This document shows, piece after piece, positions 29,170 to 40,479 of a stretch of 64,000 bases of DNA. The notes beneath the pieces are model-generated. The model was not told where the DNA came from and ran no database searches. It was given only the letters and a program-made list of their open reading frames with translations. The DNA comes from Muraenolepis orangiensis (taxonomy: Eukaryota > Chordata > Actinopteri > Gadiformes > Muraenolepididae). Every line of letters starts with the position of its first letter. Within the stretch, counting starts at the first letter, position 1. A program made the position numbers and the translations under genes. The stretch covers positions 31,381,506 through 31,445,505 of the forward strand of contig CM051001.1 in the NCBI GenBank assembly GCA_027704905.1. The letters run 5' to 3'.

Positions 29170-30085
29170 GAGATAAGACTATATGGAATAGCCAGGCTTC
29201 ATTCAGAAGTGGTCTCTCGTTCCATCAGATGAACAATAGTTGTAACTTGAAGGAACTATGATTTGCCTAAGGACTTTTGATTTTGAACTTTCTATTAAAG
29301 GGGCCATTACATGCCGTTTCAAAATTGTCGTGTGGCTAAAATTGTCTGTGACATCACACAGTGAGAGTGTCCACCCAGATCTATGATTGATAGATACGCC
29401 TATACCTGTTGGTGCAGTCTACTGGGTAGGCTGGTAGACTGATCCATCCGTCATAGATCTGTATATGTTTTCAGCACCCCACCCAGAGTAGTTCCAACGT
29501 CTCCTTTTGAGAATGTGTTTTGGAATGGGAGAGTTGCGAACATCTTGCGCAAATCGAATGATGCTAATGTACTGTCACGCACAATGGTGTGTAATTGGCC
29601 ATTAACAAACTGGCTACTTACAGTGTGTCTCCACCGCACTCTGTATTGAGGTAACATCTGGCAAACTAAACAGATTGATTACTAATTTTCATCCAAATTT
29701 CAGGTCCATTATACACACTACACGATACGACATGTTGAGCTCTACTCTCTGCTCAGCACAGTCAGAATAATGTGGTTGGAATCTGACAGACCAACCAATG
29801 GAAGTTAAGAAGATATAAGACAAAGACAGCTGCCTAATTAACGTATAAAGACATACAGAACTAAGAAAATGAAAACCGATGATACTCACGTTAATCAATT
29901 ATAAAAATAAAAACAAATTGTAACATTTAAAAGATTTGTCGTTTCTGCCTCTTCAGTTTACATATGCTTTTGTATTATAACATTATTATGTTCATTTGAT
30001 GCAAGTACTTATTATTTATTCCCCTTTTAATCAATCACTTCGAGCCTGCTGTTCAGAGATTCAAGAATTTGACTTGCCTAGACTC
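29170..30085. other. No feature recognised
   Basis: AT-rich sequence without supported coding frames. Confidence 0.35.
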
Positions 30086-30250
30086 CACTAGTACAATGGA
30101 ATTCTTACTCCCATTCCCTCCCACATTATACAATTCTAGAACAATACAATCCAGAATACTACACACAATAAAACAAAAATATAAAAAGAACAATTAAGTG
30201 ATTGATGGATGATGGGTACATGTTATATTATTGTGCAACAAACAAAAAAG
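30086..30250 (+). repeat. Degraded copy of the 17216-type dispersed repeat
   Basis: AATTCTTACTCCCATTCCCT and, later, AAGTGATTGATGGATGATGG correspond to the ends of the composite repeat at 17216-17850. The internal microsatellite is absent. Confidence 0.5.
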
Positions 30251-30504
30251 CATGTACACACTTATGAACGTTGTTTGATCACCTCTTTTCAATTGACATC
30301 CTAATTCCAGTGAGCGTTGTCAACGGGATGAGACATAGAAGCACCGACGACTCATTAAGAACCACTTGACACAAACCAAAAGACCGCTTCACAACACGCC
30401 TTCCAGAAGACCACCGGGGGGGCGTTCCACACCCAGGGTGTGCTGCTGCTTATTCAGAGGCCCAAGTCATTACACCCTAATCCTAGAAATGTGATTCTCT
30501 CCAT

Positions 30505-30640
30505 CCCTCCACAAATCCATCCCCTCCCTCCCTCCCGTCTCTCTCCCTCCGTCCGTCTCTCTCCCTCCGTCCGTCTCTCTCCCTCCCTCCCTCTGTCTCC
30601 CTGTCCCTCCCTCCCTCTGTCTCCCTCCCCCTCCGCCACA
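30505..30640. repeat. CCCT/CCGT/CTCT pyrimidine minisatellite
   Basis: Tandem TCTCTCCCTCCGTCCG-type units on plus. The Arg/Glu-rich frames on minus are by-products of the repeat. Confidence 0.8.
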
Positions 30641-31161
30641 CAGGTAGACTTTCAAAGACCTTTTGGTGACCATGTTTGATATGCATGTGTGTGTGTGCAC
30701 GTGCGTTGAAAGTGCACGTGTGTGTGTGGAGGGGGGGGGGTTGGAAAAATGGCGACGAAACGAATTACGCTTGGTCCTGAATACATTACTCTCGTTGTAG
30801 TACTTTAGTACTTACGGTACTGTAGTACTTACGGTACTCCAGTGAGCAGAATACGTGAGCGTATACAAAATGGCCGGTGAGGTATCACAGCTGCAGTGTT
30901 ACACAAGTTAACTAAGTACATTAAATAAGTGTTTTCTTTGTTTGTGACAACTTTACACACATCATGGGTCACACTGTGTGTATATGGTAGGCAGATGGTT
31001 GGCTATATACATTGTCATTACAAATGTAACGACTTGAGTTTCATCTCCAATAAATACACTGAAGAAAAAAAAATACACTTTTACCAAGGGGGGGATGTGT
31101 CTGAATGGTGAAATGTAAATTATCGATTTAAAAAACACAAAGATCAAAAAGGGAAAAGTGC

Positions 31162-31737
31162 TCACGTTTCTTGGTGTTGTCGGGTTTCTTCGGCGTCCAC
31201 GGGATGAACCGAGTGGTGGTTCCCGTCATCGGCGGGGTCGTGTGTCACGGAGCCCCTCTGTCCGCGGTGGTGCAGACGGCCGGCGTTAGCGTCGGGGTCC
31301 CCCCTCCTCCAAACGGGGACCGGGTCGACGTCGCCGTCCTCCTCCTCCTCCATGGCGCCGTGCTGCCGCGCGCCTCGGGGGGGAAACGGCTCGGTGTCCC
31401 TCGAGCGGCGGTGCCACTTTGGCGGCGGGCTGGAGTGCGCGGACTCCCCGCGCGCGGGAGACCGACGCGCGCCGGTCTCCCGCGTGGCGGTCAGGAGGTA
31501 AGGCGGCTCCTCCGTCTCACAGAGGAGCGGGGAGGTGGAGGAGAAGAGGTCCAGGGGCCCCGGGGAGGAGAAGAGGTCCAGGGGCCCCGGGGAGGACGTG
31601 GAGGAGAAGAGGTCCAGGGGCCCCGGGGAGGAAGGGGTGGATCCTCCCGGAGCACCCGGTGATCTAGCCGGGGATGATGGAGACTCGGGGAACTGCCCTC
31701 CCTCGCCGTTGTTGCTTTCTTCTCCTTCGTCAGCCAT
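31162..31737 (-). CDS. Likely first coding exon of an unrecognised host gene
   Basis: The ATG at 31737 has a strong start context (A at -3, G at +4). The frame stays open for 190 codons and reaches GAAAC/GTGAGC at about 31167-31162, a usable splice donor. The encoded part is low-complexity: MADEGEESNNGEGGQF, Ser/Pro-rich SPSSPARSPGAPGGS, three in-frame copies of SSPGPLDLFSS-type sequence, a basic patch (PPPKWHRRSRD) and an acidic patch (MEEEEDGDVD). It is strongly CpG-rich, unlike the AT-rich repeats around it, and a CpG-rich upstream follows. The gene would continue to lower coordinates. I do not recognise the protein. The sequence from about 31320 downward also has a plausible alternative frame (TTRFIPWTPKKPDNTKK), so one base error or a real frameshift is possible. 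Confidence 0.45.
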   Translation of the reverse strand: MADEGEESNNGEGGQFPESPSSPARSPGAPGGSTPSSPGPLDLFSSTSSPGPLDLFSSPGPLDLFSSTSPLLCETEEPPYLLTATRETGARRSPARGESAHSSPPPKWHRRSRDTEPFPPRGARQHGAMEEEEDGDVDPVPVWRRGDPDANAGRLHHRGQRGSVTHDPADDGNHHSVHPVDAEETRQHQET

Positions 31738-31960
31738 CGTTCCAAGTTTGTCGTCGGCAGCATAGACTTGTTTTGATTAATAGGGACTTAGCTATGCGAC
31801 AGACATTTGGGGAAAAATGTTTTTAAAAGTTGTGCATGTGTCCCGTAAGTTCCTCTCGGCCACGCAGCACCTGTGAGTCCAGCACTGCCTTCGCCTTGTG
31901 GTCTGCGCGCGCTACGACGAAAAGACATCGAGTGCGCGCGCAACACTCTCTCTCTCTCCC
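31738..31960 (-). promoter_or_regulatory. CpG-rich putative promoter of the 31.7-kb exon
   Basis: Upstream of the ATG on minus lies GC-rich DNA with GCGCGC at about 31907 and 31934. No TATA box is seen at a suitable place, consistent with a CpG-type promoter. The call is inferred from position and composition. Confidence 0.35.
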
Positions 31961-32321
31961 CCACACCGCCCAGAACATCTCTAAAGTGTTCTCTGAATTA
32001 GAAACAATTACGTATTATTTAACATTTGGATTGTAATACAGTTAGGGCTACGACTTTCTTCAATGTTGTTTTTCATTTACCACCCGCTTAAGTGTTTGAG
32101 TGAAAGAGAAATCATTGGATGTGTGTGTGTGTATTAAGGCTGAATCCAATTAGTCATGATGAGCCCTTCCTTATTCTATGCACACCTGCACGCACAAACA
32201 CACAGTATGTAAGCATCCATATGAGAATGGCAAATGTTAAATATTGTTAAATATTGCAAAAAACGAAACAATAGCAAAAAAGCAAGTAAACGATGAAAGA
32301 ATAAACGGCAGAGGATCATGG

Positions 32322-32436
<115 letters not shown>

Positions 32437-32659
32437 CAACCCACACACAGACTTAGAGTCTGACTATAGAGTCATGTCACCCCATTTAAACCTCCAAGAG
32501 CCCCCATGGTACCTCAGGAGACAGGACTGGTTTGACAAGAACGTCATGAAGTCATGTTCACACTGCTTCTAACTGGACAAGTAGTGATGGGGCTAATCAC
32601 TTATACTTTAAAGTGGACAGATAGTGTGGCACACTACCCCAGTGGCGAGTGGCTCCATA

Positions 32660-32720
32660 AGTATTTCTCCTTTATTCGGACGACATTTCGGCCCACGGGC
32701 CTTCTTCAAGAAGCTTCATT
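32660..32720 (-). other. Hammerhead-like motif, possible Penelope-like element end
   Basis: On minus the order is CTTGAAGA, the hairpin GGCCCGTGGGCC, then GAAATGTC. This follows the hammerhead core order CUGANGA - stem II - GAAA - (C)GUC, with substitutions. Degraded hammerheads of this form occur in terminal repeats of Penelope-like retroelements. No RT is found nearby. Confidence 0.35.
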
Positions 32721-32886
32721 CACCAACAACTCAACACTGTGAGAGGGATGGAGAGGTTGTGAAGAGCCTTCCTGTTTGGGCATGATGGAGACTCCGAGGA
32801 GGAGGGCGGGTTATGAATGAATGAATGACTGATATATTTATTTACATGTCATGCATCTCATGTGACTGTCACAGAACACAAATCAC

Positions 32887-33276
32887 TGTCACACTTGAAA
32901 ACACAAGGTAGGACTCAAATGCACGACCCCAGGAGACAGAGGTAAAGTATGATAAAAACACTTTTTTCAAAAAATTCCCTCAGTATGAGGATCAAAAGCC
33001 AACTATCACAAAAAATGCCGCAACTAAGGTTGTCAGAAAGAATCGACGAAAGGTCACAAAACTTACTAGAACAAAAGGTAACTGGGAACAGGTGGAACCA
33101 ATCAGGGGCGGGCTGACGAGGGCCGGCACACACCTGGGACAGGGAGTCAAGGGACCTGGGACGAGACACAAAGAGTACCAAAATAAAACAGGGCTACAGC
33201 TACTAGCAAGTGGGAGACAAGACAAAAATGACTTAATGAAACATGACTAGACTAACATTTTAGACGAGACACAACA
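32887..33276 (-). repeat. Solo LTR, Gypsy-like (partner of 60962-61463)
   Basis: On minus it starts TGTTGTGTCTC and ends AAGTGTGACA. It shares long blocks with the plus-strand LTR at 60962 (GGTCCCTTGACTCCCTGTCC, GGGGTCGTGCATTTGAGTCC). No internal coding region flanks it. The adjacent pentamers match 3 of 5, so the insertion is old or the edge slightly off. Confidence 0.65.
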
Positions 33277-33302
33277 GTAACCCATCCCACACAGGACACC
33301 GA

Positions 33303-33420
33303 TACCAAACAAGATACAAGATTTTTATTGGCCATTTGTAACAAGTACATAGGAATGCTTACTCCCCATTCCCTCCCGCACACAATACAATGCAGTACAT
33401 TGATACCGGTACCATACAAA
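33303..33420 (+). repeat. Dispersed repeat, 17216-type
   Basis: ATTTTTATTGGCCATTTGTA, then GCTTACTCCCCATTCCCTCC, followed by an ACAATACA-rich stretch. Same family as 17216 and 30086. Confidence 0.6.
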
Positions 33421-34660
33421 ACTATACAAAACAAAACAATACAACAATACAAATGAATCTTTACAGTACCATCTCTTTCTTTTAGTCCAAGCGTTTTCTA
33501 TGAAATTTGTTCTATGTTCAAACAACCTTCCTAACACATCTGTATCCTGCTAATCTCCACTAGTTGACTCTAATGCCTGCAGCCCTGCTGCCTGGTACTA
33601 AGCGTAGACATGTAAACCACAGACGTCAACATACGTCCATGCCACCACCGCATTGAAGACCGGCCTGTAAACACACAGCACACACGTGAACGAGGGAAAT
33701 GTGGTGTTCCTGGATTAAAAAGCAATATAAGGCGATCATATATTATGTATATAATATATAATCATAATATATAGATACTTTTTTGTGATCCTAAAACCCC
33801 TTGAATATAAAAAAAAAACACTAAATTGAAATTGGTTAAAAAAATGTAACCCTAACCTTAACCCTAGTATGTGTTTACAGTGTTTGCAGTCTTGGCCTCT
33901 CCAATGTGGCGGTGACGTATCAATCCAACGGGCCGAAGCAGTGGATGCGTGTGTATAAAGGTTGAGTGGAATGTGGAATGAATAGGATTTGACATGACAT
34001 TAAAACACCTGCTCAATCTGGAAGCTAGCGCTGTAGACCGCTGCGGGCTACGGCTACTGGCTACAGCGCTGGCTACAGTGGTAGGTGTGAAACACAGGTA
34101 GCGGGAGAGCTAGCGGCGGCGGGGTTTGACATGCCCGGGGGGGGTCAGTCACAGGCCAGCAGGCCACTTACCAGCCTCTGCTCAGTCCTGGTGGATGTGT
34201 CTGAGGAGATAAAGGTCAGGTGAAAGCCTCACGCCGGGTCCATCTGTCCCCCCGTGGTGATTCTAACGACAGACTCTAACACCTTGATGAATGACTGTCA
34301 GCTTGAGGAGCCAATCAATAAGAACGCCTCACCGCCTCGCCAACCTCTTGGAAAAGACAATGTATTGGATGATAATGTGAAGGTAGAACTCACTCTGTTC
34401 AGTCTCTCTCTCTCTTTTGCTTTGTCAGTGCAAGTGACTCTCGGCTGAACGTTAAGAGACGTCGGAGTAGAATACATACACTTGATGCATATTTTATAAG
34501 GGTGAAGAAACTGAGATTGAGTGGGGAAAGTGTTTAAAGGGTATTCTCGTTTGCCGGCGTTTGATAAATGACTTGTGACAAAGCACTTAATGAAGTATTC
34601 CACCAACCGGCAGGGAATTAAATAGAAGCTATGTGCACAATGTGTATGTGTGAATGAATA
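33421..34660. other. No gene recognised
   Basis: One local inverted repeat: AGCGCTGTAG and CTACAGCGCT around 34027-34070, 24 bases apart. Otherwise unique-looking, low-feature DNA. Confidence 0.4.
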
Positions 34661-34815
34661 CCTGTGTGTGTGTGTGTGTGTGTCTCAAATCCCTTTCTAC
34701 ATGCAGTTTTATATGTTGTAAACTATACTTTATCATCTTTCTATGCACTGAACAGAAGCTCAAAAATCCAACTTAAAGCTTCAATTAGCTCCATTATTGA
34801 ATGGAGAAGATTGCT

Positions 34816-34933
<118 letters not shown>

Positions 34934-35080
34934 GAATTAAGAAGGAAGTCATGACAGGAAGTCATTCCTCCTCCACGTGGCTACGAAGAGAGGAAATACA
35001 AAGAGCCTTAGAACAGAACCGCATGTCTCTGCATTTGTGTCATCTGTGCGTGTGTGTGGTGTTTGTGGATTTGTGCAGCT

Positions 35081-35106
35081 GTGTGTGTGTGTGTGTGTGT
35101 GTGTGC

Positions 35107-35148
<42 letters not shown>
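35081..35148. repeat. (GT)n microsatellite with one GCGCAA interruption
   Basis: GT units broken near 35106-35110. Confidence 0.95.
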
Positions 35149-35150
<2 letters not shown>

Positions 35151-35269
35151 CCCACTCAGAATTGGAAATTGCCTTGGCTGACTCTCTTGCCGTCATGTCA
35201 ATATACAGGCCGTGTCCAAACAACAGTATCTACCCCCTCCCCCCAAGGGGCCATCCTGGTGCATAAGTA

Positions 35270-35371
35270 GGGGTGGGGTGGGGGTGGGGGTGGGGTGGGG
35301 TGTTGGGTTGGGGGTGGGGTGGGGTGTTGGGTTGGGGGGTGGGGTGGGTGGGGTGTGGGGGGGTGGGGGCT
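35270..35371 (+). repeat. G-rich GGGGT-type minisatellite
   Basis: Dense GGGG/GGGGG runs separated by single T or TGTTGGGTT spacers, more than twenty G-runs in 100 bases. Strong G-quadruplex potential on plus. Confidence 0.85.
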
Positions 35372-36530
35372 GGTTGGTGACGGTGGATGGGGGAGTATTG
35401 AACGCCCATTCTGTGATAGGGTTACTGCTGGTGTGGACCGTGCTGTTCAGCGTGGGGAAGCTGCCGTTGCCACGGTAGCCGATGAGCGGTCTGGGTTGGC
35501 CCAGATTGTGGTTGCACTTTGCACCCTTTTGAATAATTAGAGATGTATTTTTTTTTTTTTTCCCGCTGGAAAGCAGGATTTTGATATAAAACTAGGCTGT
35601 CAATGCAGTGGAGAGGCGTCCAAAAAACATCAATTGGTGCTACATGAGCAGAGAACAACAGTCCCATGGAGCCAGCAGAAGTCAGCTGGACGAAGTTTGC
35701 TGGCTAACAAATTTGCGACACTGGATGCTGGTAAATTCGAGGGGAATATATTATTGTTCATTTCTATATATTACCGACAATGTAATGGCACACATTGGCA
35801 AATGATTCCTTTCAGCAGTATAGGATACTACTGGTGTCATTACAATGCAAACAGGGCGCTCATACACTTTTATCTTATCTGTTATTTTCTCATTATTAAC
35901 AATGCCAGATTATTTCAAGCTTTGTCATTTTAAATCATTCATGAATACAATTAAAACCCATTTTGTGCTAATAAATAAATAAATAAACAATTGCTAAAAA
36001 AAATGCAATTTGCAAGTATTTGTATTTCTATTCAAAACACTTCCAGACATGGAAGTGTCTGGAATACAAAATATGTTTTGATTCAATAAACCATGAGCGA
36101 AATACGAAATAATAAATTAAACAGCCCCCCCTCCCCTCCTCCCCTCCCCTCCTCCCCTTCCCTCCCCACTAGAATCTAATTTCTCTCCATCATTTGAAGT
36201 CATGTATCTTGCTCTGCTCTGCTCATTTGATACCATGGAAGTAGGCCACCTGTGAAATCCTGTTTGGTACGCTGTGCAGATCACTGTGGAGGCGTCACTT
36301 CACAACACGGTACCCTATTCAGTTATCATGGAATCATACCTTTTGCGGTTTTACATTCACGTTGTACAGTATGCTGGAATGTTCTCCCCAGTCAAAACCA
36401 GGCATGGTTTTGACCCTTGTTGGAATCTGCCAGGGTTCCATCCATGGCATGATTGACGACCCGGTCTGGGCCCCGCGTGGTCCCTGATGGCCGTCGGCCG
36501 TCCCTCATGATGCGGGCACTGAGTGGGCGG

Positions 36531-36532
<2 letters not shown>

Positions 36533-36620
<88 letters not shown>
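36533..36620. repeat. (CA)n microsatellite, 88 bp
   Basis: Pure CA array. A second array with one CATA interruption lies at 36793-36850. Confidence 0.97.
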
Positions 36621-36623
<3 letters not shown>

Positions 36624-36791
36624 ATTGCGATTAACGTCTCTCTGGTCTGTATAGTGGCAGATTATGTGAGGAGCTCAAAGTTCCACAGACTTTTTCTCTT
36701 TCGTCCTACTTTCTTCCCCGTCACGCTTAGATGAGCTCACCTCATTAGGAATGGATGTTGTATAATGTCTAGACATGTAGAAACTAGCCAG

Positions 36792-36839
<48 letters not shown>

Positions 36840-37090
36840 ACACACACACACTTGAGTATTGCGGTGTGTTGTATTGTATGAAGCGTTGTGTACTGTGTCT
36901 ACACAGTCTACCTATGCTGTTGTTTTTCTGTGCGCCGCGTTGTCTGTGAAAAGGAATTTATTCTTGGATGACAACAAATGACTCTAACCTTAACTGCCAC
37001 TACATATTTGTGTTTAGACTCCAACCAATCGGTAACACAGCCGGCGGCGGTCCGGCCTTTGACATTTGGGATGGGAGGAGGGCTGTGTGA

Positions 37091-37092
<2 letters not shown>

Positions 37093-37181
<89 letters not shown>
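37093..37181. repeat. (CA)n microsatellite beside duplication copy 1
   Basis: CA array with one ACCACAC break. It abuts the 53-bp duplicated segment at 37181. Confidence 0.95.
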
Positions 37182-37182
<1 letters not shown>

Positions 37183-37233
37183 AGATTGCTCCTGTATTGA
37201 GATTTATGTGCAGATGAACCCGCTGTTGGCCGC
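37181..37233. repeat. 53-bp duplicated segment, copy 1
   Basis: CCAGATTGCTCCTGTATTGA through GCTGTTGGCCGC, identical to 37655-37707 and, like it, directly preceded by a CA array. Confidence 0.95.
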
Positions 37234-37606
37234 CATCATGTTTTGGCAGGCCCTGCGGCGGGAGCGTTTGTTGACTCCGTCCTCGTGTGGTGGGGACATA
37301 ACTCTCGGCTCAAATTAAATACATTTAAAAAATTAACGGTTTTCGAAAAATGGGATTTGAGCCAATGCAAAGGGGGGGAGGTCATCGGTTCCAGGATTTG
37401 AGGTCATCGGTTTAGAAAGAAATCCTCAAAACGTGATTTGATAATCAGTAGGCTAGGGGGGGGGGGATTCATTTTGGTAGCTTACGTTATTATTTTGTAT
37501 ACTATTTGTAAATAAACCTCTCAAAGCTTTCCCATTTGTAATTGCAAGTGCATTTCTCGGCGCAAGCTATTTTTCAGAACATTTTAAACAAATTATCGTT
37601 TATTCT

Positions 37607-37608
<2 letters not shown>

Positions 37609-37655
<47 letters not shown>
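37609..37655. repeat. (CA)n microsatellite beside duplication copy 2
   Basis: 47 bp of CA leading into the second copy of the 53-bp segment. Confidence 0.95.
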
Positions 37656-37656
<1 letters not shown>

Positions 37657-37707
37657 AGATTGCTCCTGTATTGAGATTTATGTGCAGATGAACCCGCTGT
37701 TGGCCGC
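37655..37707. repeat. 53-bp duplicated segment, copy 2, ending in a hairpin
   Basis: Identical to copy 1. Its last bases form a perfect inverted repeat with the next ones: GCTGTTGGCC-GCT-GGCCAACAGC (37696-37718). The 28S fragment starts right after. Confidence 0.95.
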
Positions 37708-37719
37708 TGGCCAACAGCC

Positions 37720-38133
37720 CGCAAAAGCTTGGATCGAGGGATGACTTTCAATAGATCGCAGTCATGAAGCTGCTCTGCTACTTACGACACCCTGACCCAG
37801 AATCAGGTCGTATGCAAGTGATTTGACACCCTGTCTGTCATAAACATGCGGTGTGATCATGGAGAGGGGCGACCATTTTTCGGCCGCACCCCAAGCCAGT
37901 ATCAAACGTCTCTCCTCGCCGGCCCCGGAGGGCCGGTTATTCTTGAACCATCGTATAGCCCGGGCGCTAGGTATCATCACATCTAGGCAGGATTCTGACT
38001 TAGAGGCGTTCAGTCATAAGCCCACAGATGGTAGCTTCGCCCCATTGGCTCCTCAGCCAAGCACATACACCAAATGTCTGAATCTGCGGTTCCTCTCGTA
38101 CTGAGCAGGATTACTATTGCAATAACACATCAT

Positions 38134-38188
<55 letters not shown>

Positions 38189-38223
38189 ATTAGTGGGTGA
38201 ACAATCCAACGCTTGGTGAATTC

Positions 38224-38261
<38 letters not shown>

Positions 38262-38263
38262 CC
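37720..38263 (-). rRNA. 28S rRNA 3' fragment (rDNA pseudogene)
   Basis: The reverse complement reads GATCCTTCGATGTCGGCTCT, GAATTCACCAAGCGTTGGAT, the sarcin-ricin loop AGTACGAGAGGAACC (38088-38102), GCTTGGCTGAGGAGCCAATG, TGAACGCCTCTAAGTCAGAA and GTCGTAAGTAGCAGAGCAGC. It ends near the natural 3' end of LSU rRNA. Only about 540 of some 4000 nt are present, with no ITS, external spacer or neighbouring rRNA gene. It therefore looks like an insertion and not a working rDNA unit. Identity to the functional gene looks high by eye. Confidence 0.93.
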
Positions 38264-38434
38264 CGCTGCCCGCAGCCGCTGGCTGTGAGCTATGGCTATG
38301 GCTAACTACATACTTGTTTATATATATCGAAATGTGTTTAGAGGAGCTTTACACAAAGATACAAGCCCTGACAAATACCTAAAGGGGAACTCTGTATCAT
38401 TTCTACAATGTTTACCTTTCCCCCACATTGCCCG

Positions 38435-38502
38435 CCCTTAGCTCAGACCTGCCCTTAGCTCAGACCTGCCCTTAGCTCAGACCTGCCCTTAGCTCAGACC
38501 TG
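38435..38502. repeat. 17-bp tandem repeat, 4 copies
   Basis: Unit CCCTTAGCTCAGACCTG, four perfect copies. Confidence 0.95.
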
Positions 38503-38985
38503 CCTGCGCTTTAATCGCGGCTGAGTTGCTCCCCAGAGACACAAAGAGCATCGGCGACAACCTGCAGGCGTTTTTGAAGTTACCGCTTAAACACAGCCAA
38601 AAGAAAAATACTGATATACTTTAATAGCAGGTGCAAAATTGATTAAAGGTTCTCAGAATGTTTCTTAAGGTGAAAAGTTGTAAAAGTCATCTTTTAATTA
38701 CCAGTACATAGTATAGAAGTGAAGGGGGGAGTGGAGGCAGAGAGTGGATGGTGCCCGGGAGAGCAGCACAGCGGAGCGTGTAATCTGTGGCTCTCATTAA
38801 AGCAAAGCAAGGGGAAAACTTTTTGCTGCAGTGTTGGCCTCTATGCAACCTCCTTATATAACCTTTATTTTTTTTAATATTTTCTCTCTTTTCCCCGCTA
38901 GTACAGCCACTGTAATGGTTTGTATCAAGCAAGAGAAGATCTGTATTGCTGTCTGTGACGCCTACACAAACATAACCAATATGAA

Positions 38986-39094
38986 TAATTATTATAAAAA
39001 TTAAAAATAAATAAAAATACACACACACAAATATATATATATATATATATTTGTGTGTGTGTATTTTTATTTTTATTTTATTTTTATAATAATT
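38986..39094. repeat. Long inverted repeat (109 bp) around a TA core
   Basis: Arms TAATTATTAT...AAAAATACACACACACAA and the mirror TTGTGTGTGTGTATTTTT...ATAATAATTA flank ATATAT. A second, similar palindrome lies at 39148-39224 (AAAGTACACACACACAA against TGTGTGTGTACTTT). Confidence 0.85.
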
Positions 39095-39147
39095 ACATAT
39101 TCTAATAATTATTCTAATAATTATTCGAGGATGCGCTAAAATAAATC

Positions 39148-39224
39148 AAAGTACACACACACAAATATATATATATATATTTTGTATATATATATATATA
39201 TATATATTTATGTGTGTGTACTTT
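39148..39224. repeat. Second TA-centred inverted repeat, 77 bp
   Basis: Arms AAAGTACACACACACAAATA and TATTTATGTGTGTGTACTTT around (TA)n. Confidence 0.8.
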
Positions 39225-39610
39225 TATATAATGTTCATTTAATGGATGCTTTTATCCTTATAGTCCTTGTAATAGTCATTTTCATAGAGTGTGTACGTCG
39301 TTAGCATGGCTAATCTCAGCGGGAACACTAAAGCCCTGCTAGCGTTAATAATTGCCGCGCGCTCTAATGCCAGATGAGCTATACACGAGGACCACTAAAT
39401 ATCAACAACAGTGTACCAGGGCGATGGGACGGAGGGGTGCAGAGAACGTCAGGAAGTTAATAGGAGAAGTGTTCCGCCTGTCTGTCCATCACTGCCTCAC
39501 GCCAACAGTGTGACGTGGGGGGGGGGGGGGAGATGTGTCAGAGAGATCCAACACATCTATCGAGGCGATTGGTGGGTGACACATGGACAGCAATAAAACA
39601 ACATATTGTT

Positions 39611-39900
39611 AGGCATACTATTCTCTCTCTATAATCGACCAAAGCACACAGTCACGTCAAAACAACATTGCTAAATGAACCATAATGAACCACAATGAAC
39701 CTAAATGAACCTAAATGAACCACAACGAACCAAAACGAACCAATATGAACCAAAATGAACCACAATGAATCAAAATGAACAAATATCAACCAAAATGAAT
39801 ATGATCCAATAGGATCCGATGTGTATTCTGCAGCAGGGGTCAGATCAGGGAGAGGCGTTTCTGAAGCTCAGATCACGTGTTGTTTTTCTTGGTTTGACAG
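39611..39900 (+). repeat. Dispersed repeat R5, left copy, with AAATGAACC-type tandem core
   Basis: About 13 degenerate AAATGAACCA/ACAATGAACC units lie at 39672-39800, flanked by TATAATCGACCAAAGCACAC and GGGGTCAGATCAGGG. The whole block recurs in inverted orientation at 52765-52960, with fewer core units. Confidence 0.75.
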
Positions 39901-40160
39901 AATAATAAATAATGATAACTGCCGTTATCTGCGTGTCCTATTAGGGTTGGGTTGTAGGTTGTGGGTTGTATTAGGGTTGTATTAGGGTTGGGTTGTAGGG
40001 TTTGGTTTGGGCTTCTTCAAGATTCAAGATTCAAGAAACTTTATTTATCCCGAGGGAAATGAATGTGCAACAGTTGACACAGGGGGAATAAATGCACACA
40101 CAAATATAGTAATACCTAAAGCTAAAAACTAAATAATTAAAATCTAAATCAAAATCTGAA

Positions 40161-40395
<235 letters not shown>

Positions 40396-40479
40396 AGGGT
40401 TTATTTCTAAGAACACACACACACAAATATATATATATATCCATCCATCCATCCATCTTCTCCCGCTTATCCGTAATCG

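Noticed and set aside
31171..31662. Plus-strand ORF opposite the host exon
   Set aside because: A shadow of a GC-rich exon. The minus frame has the better start context and a splice donor.
37762..37980. 72-aa ORF within the 28S fragment
   Set aside because: A known kind of chance frame in LSU rRNA; the rRNA match explains the sequence.
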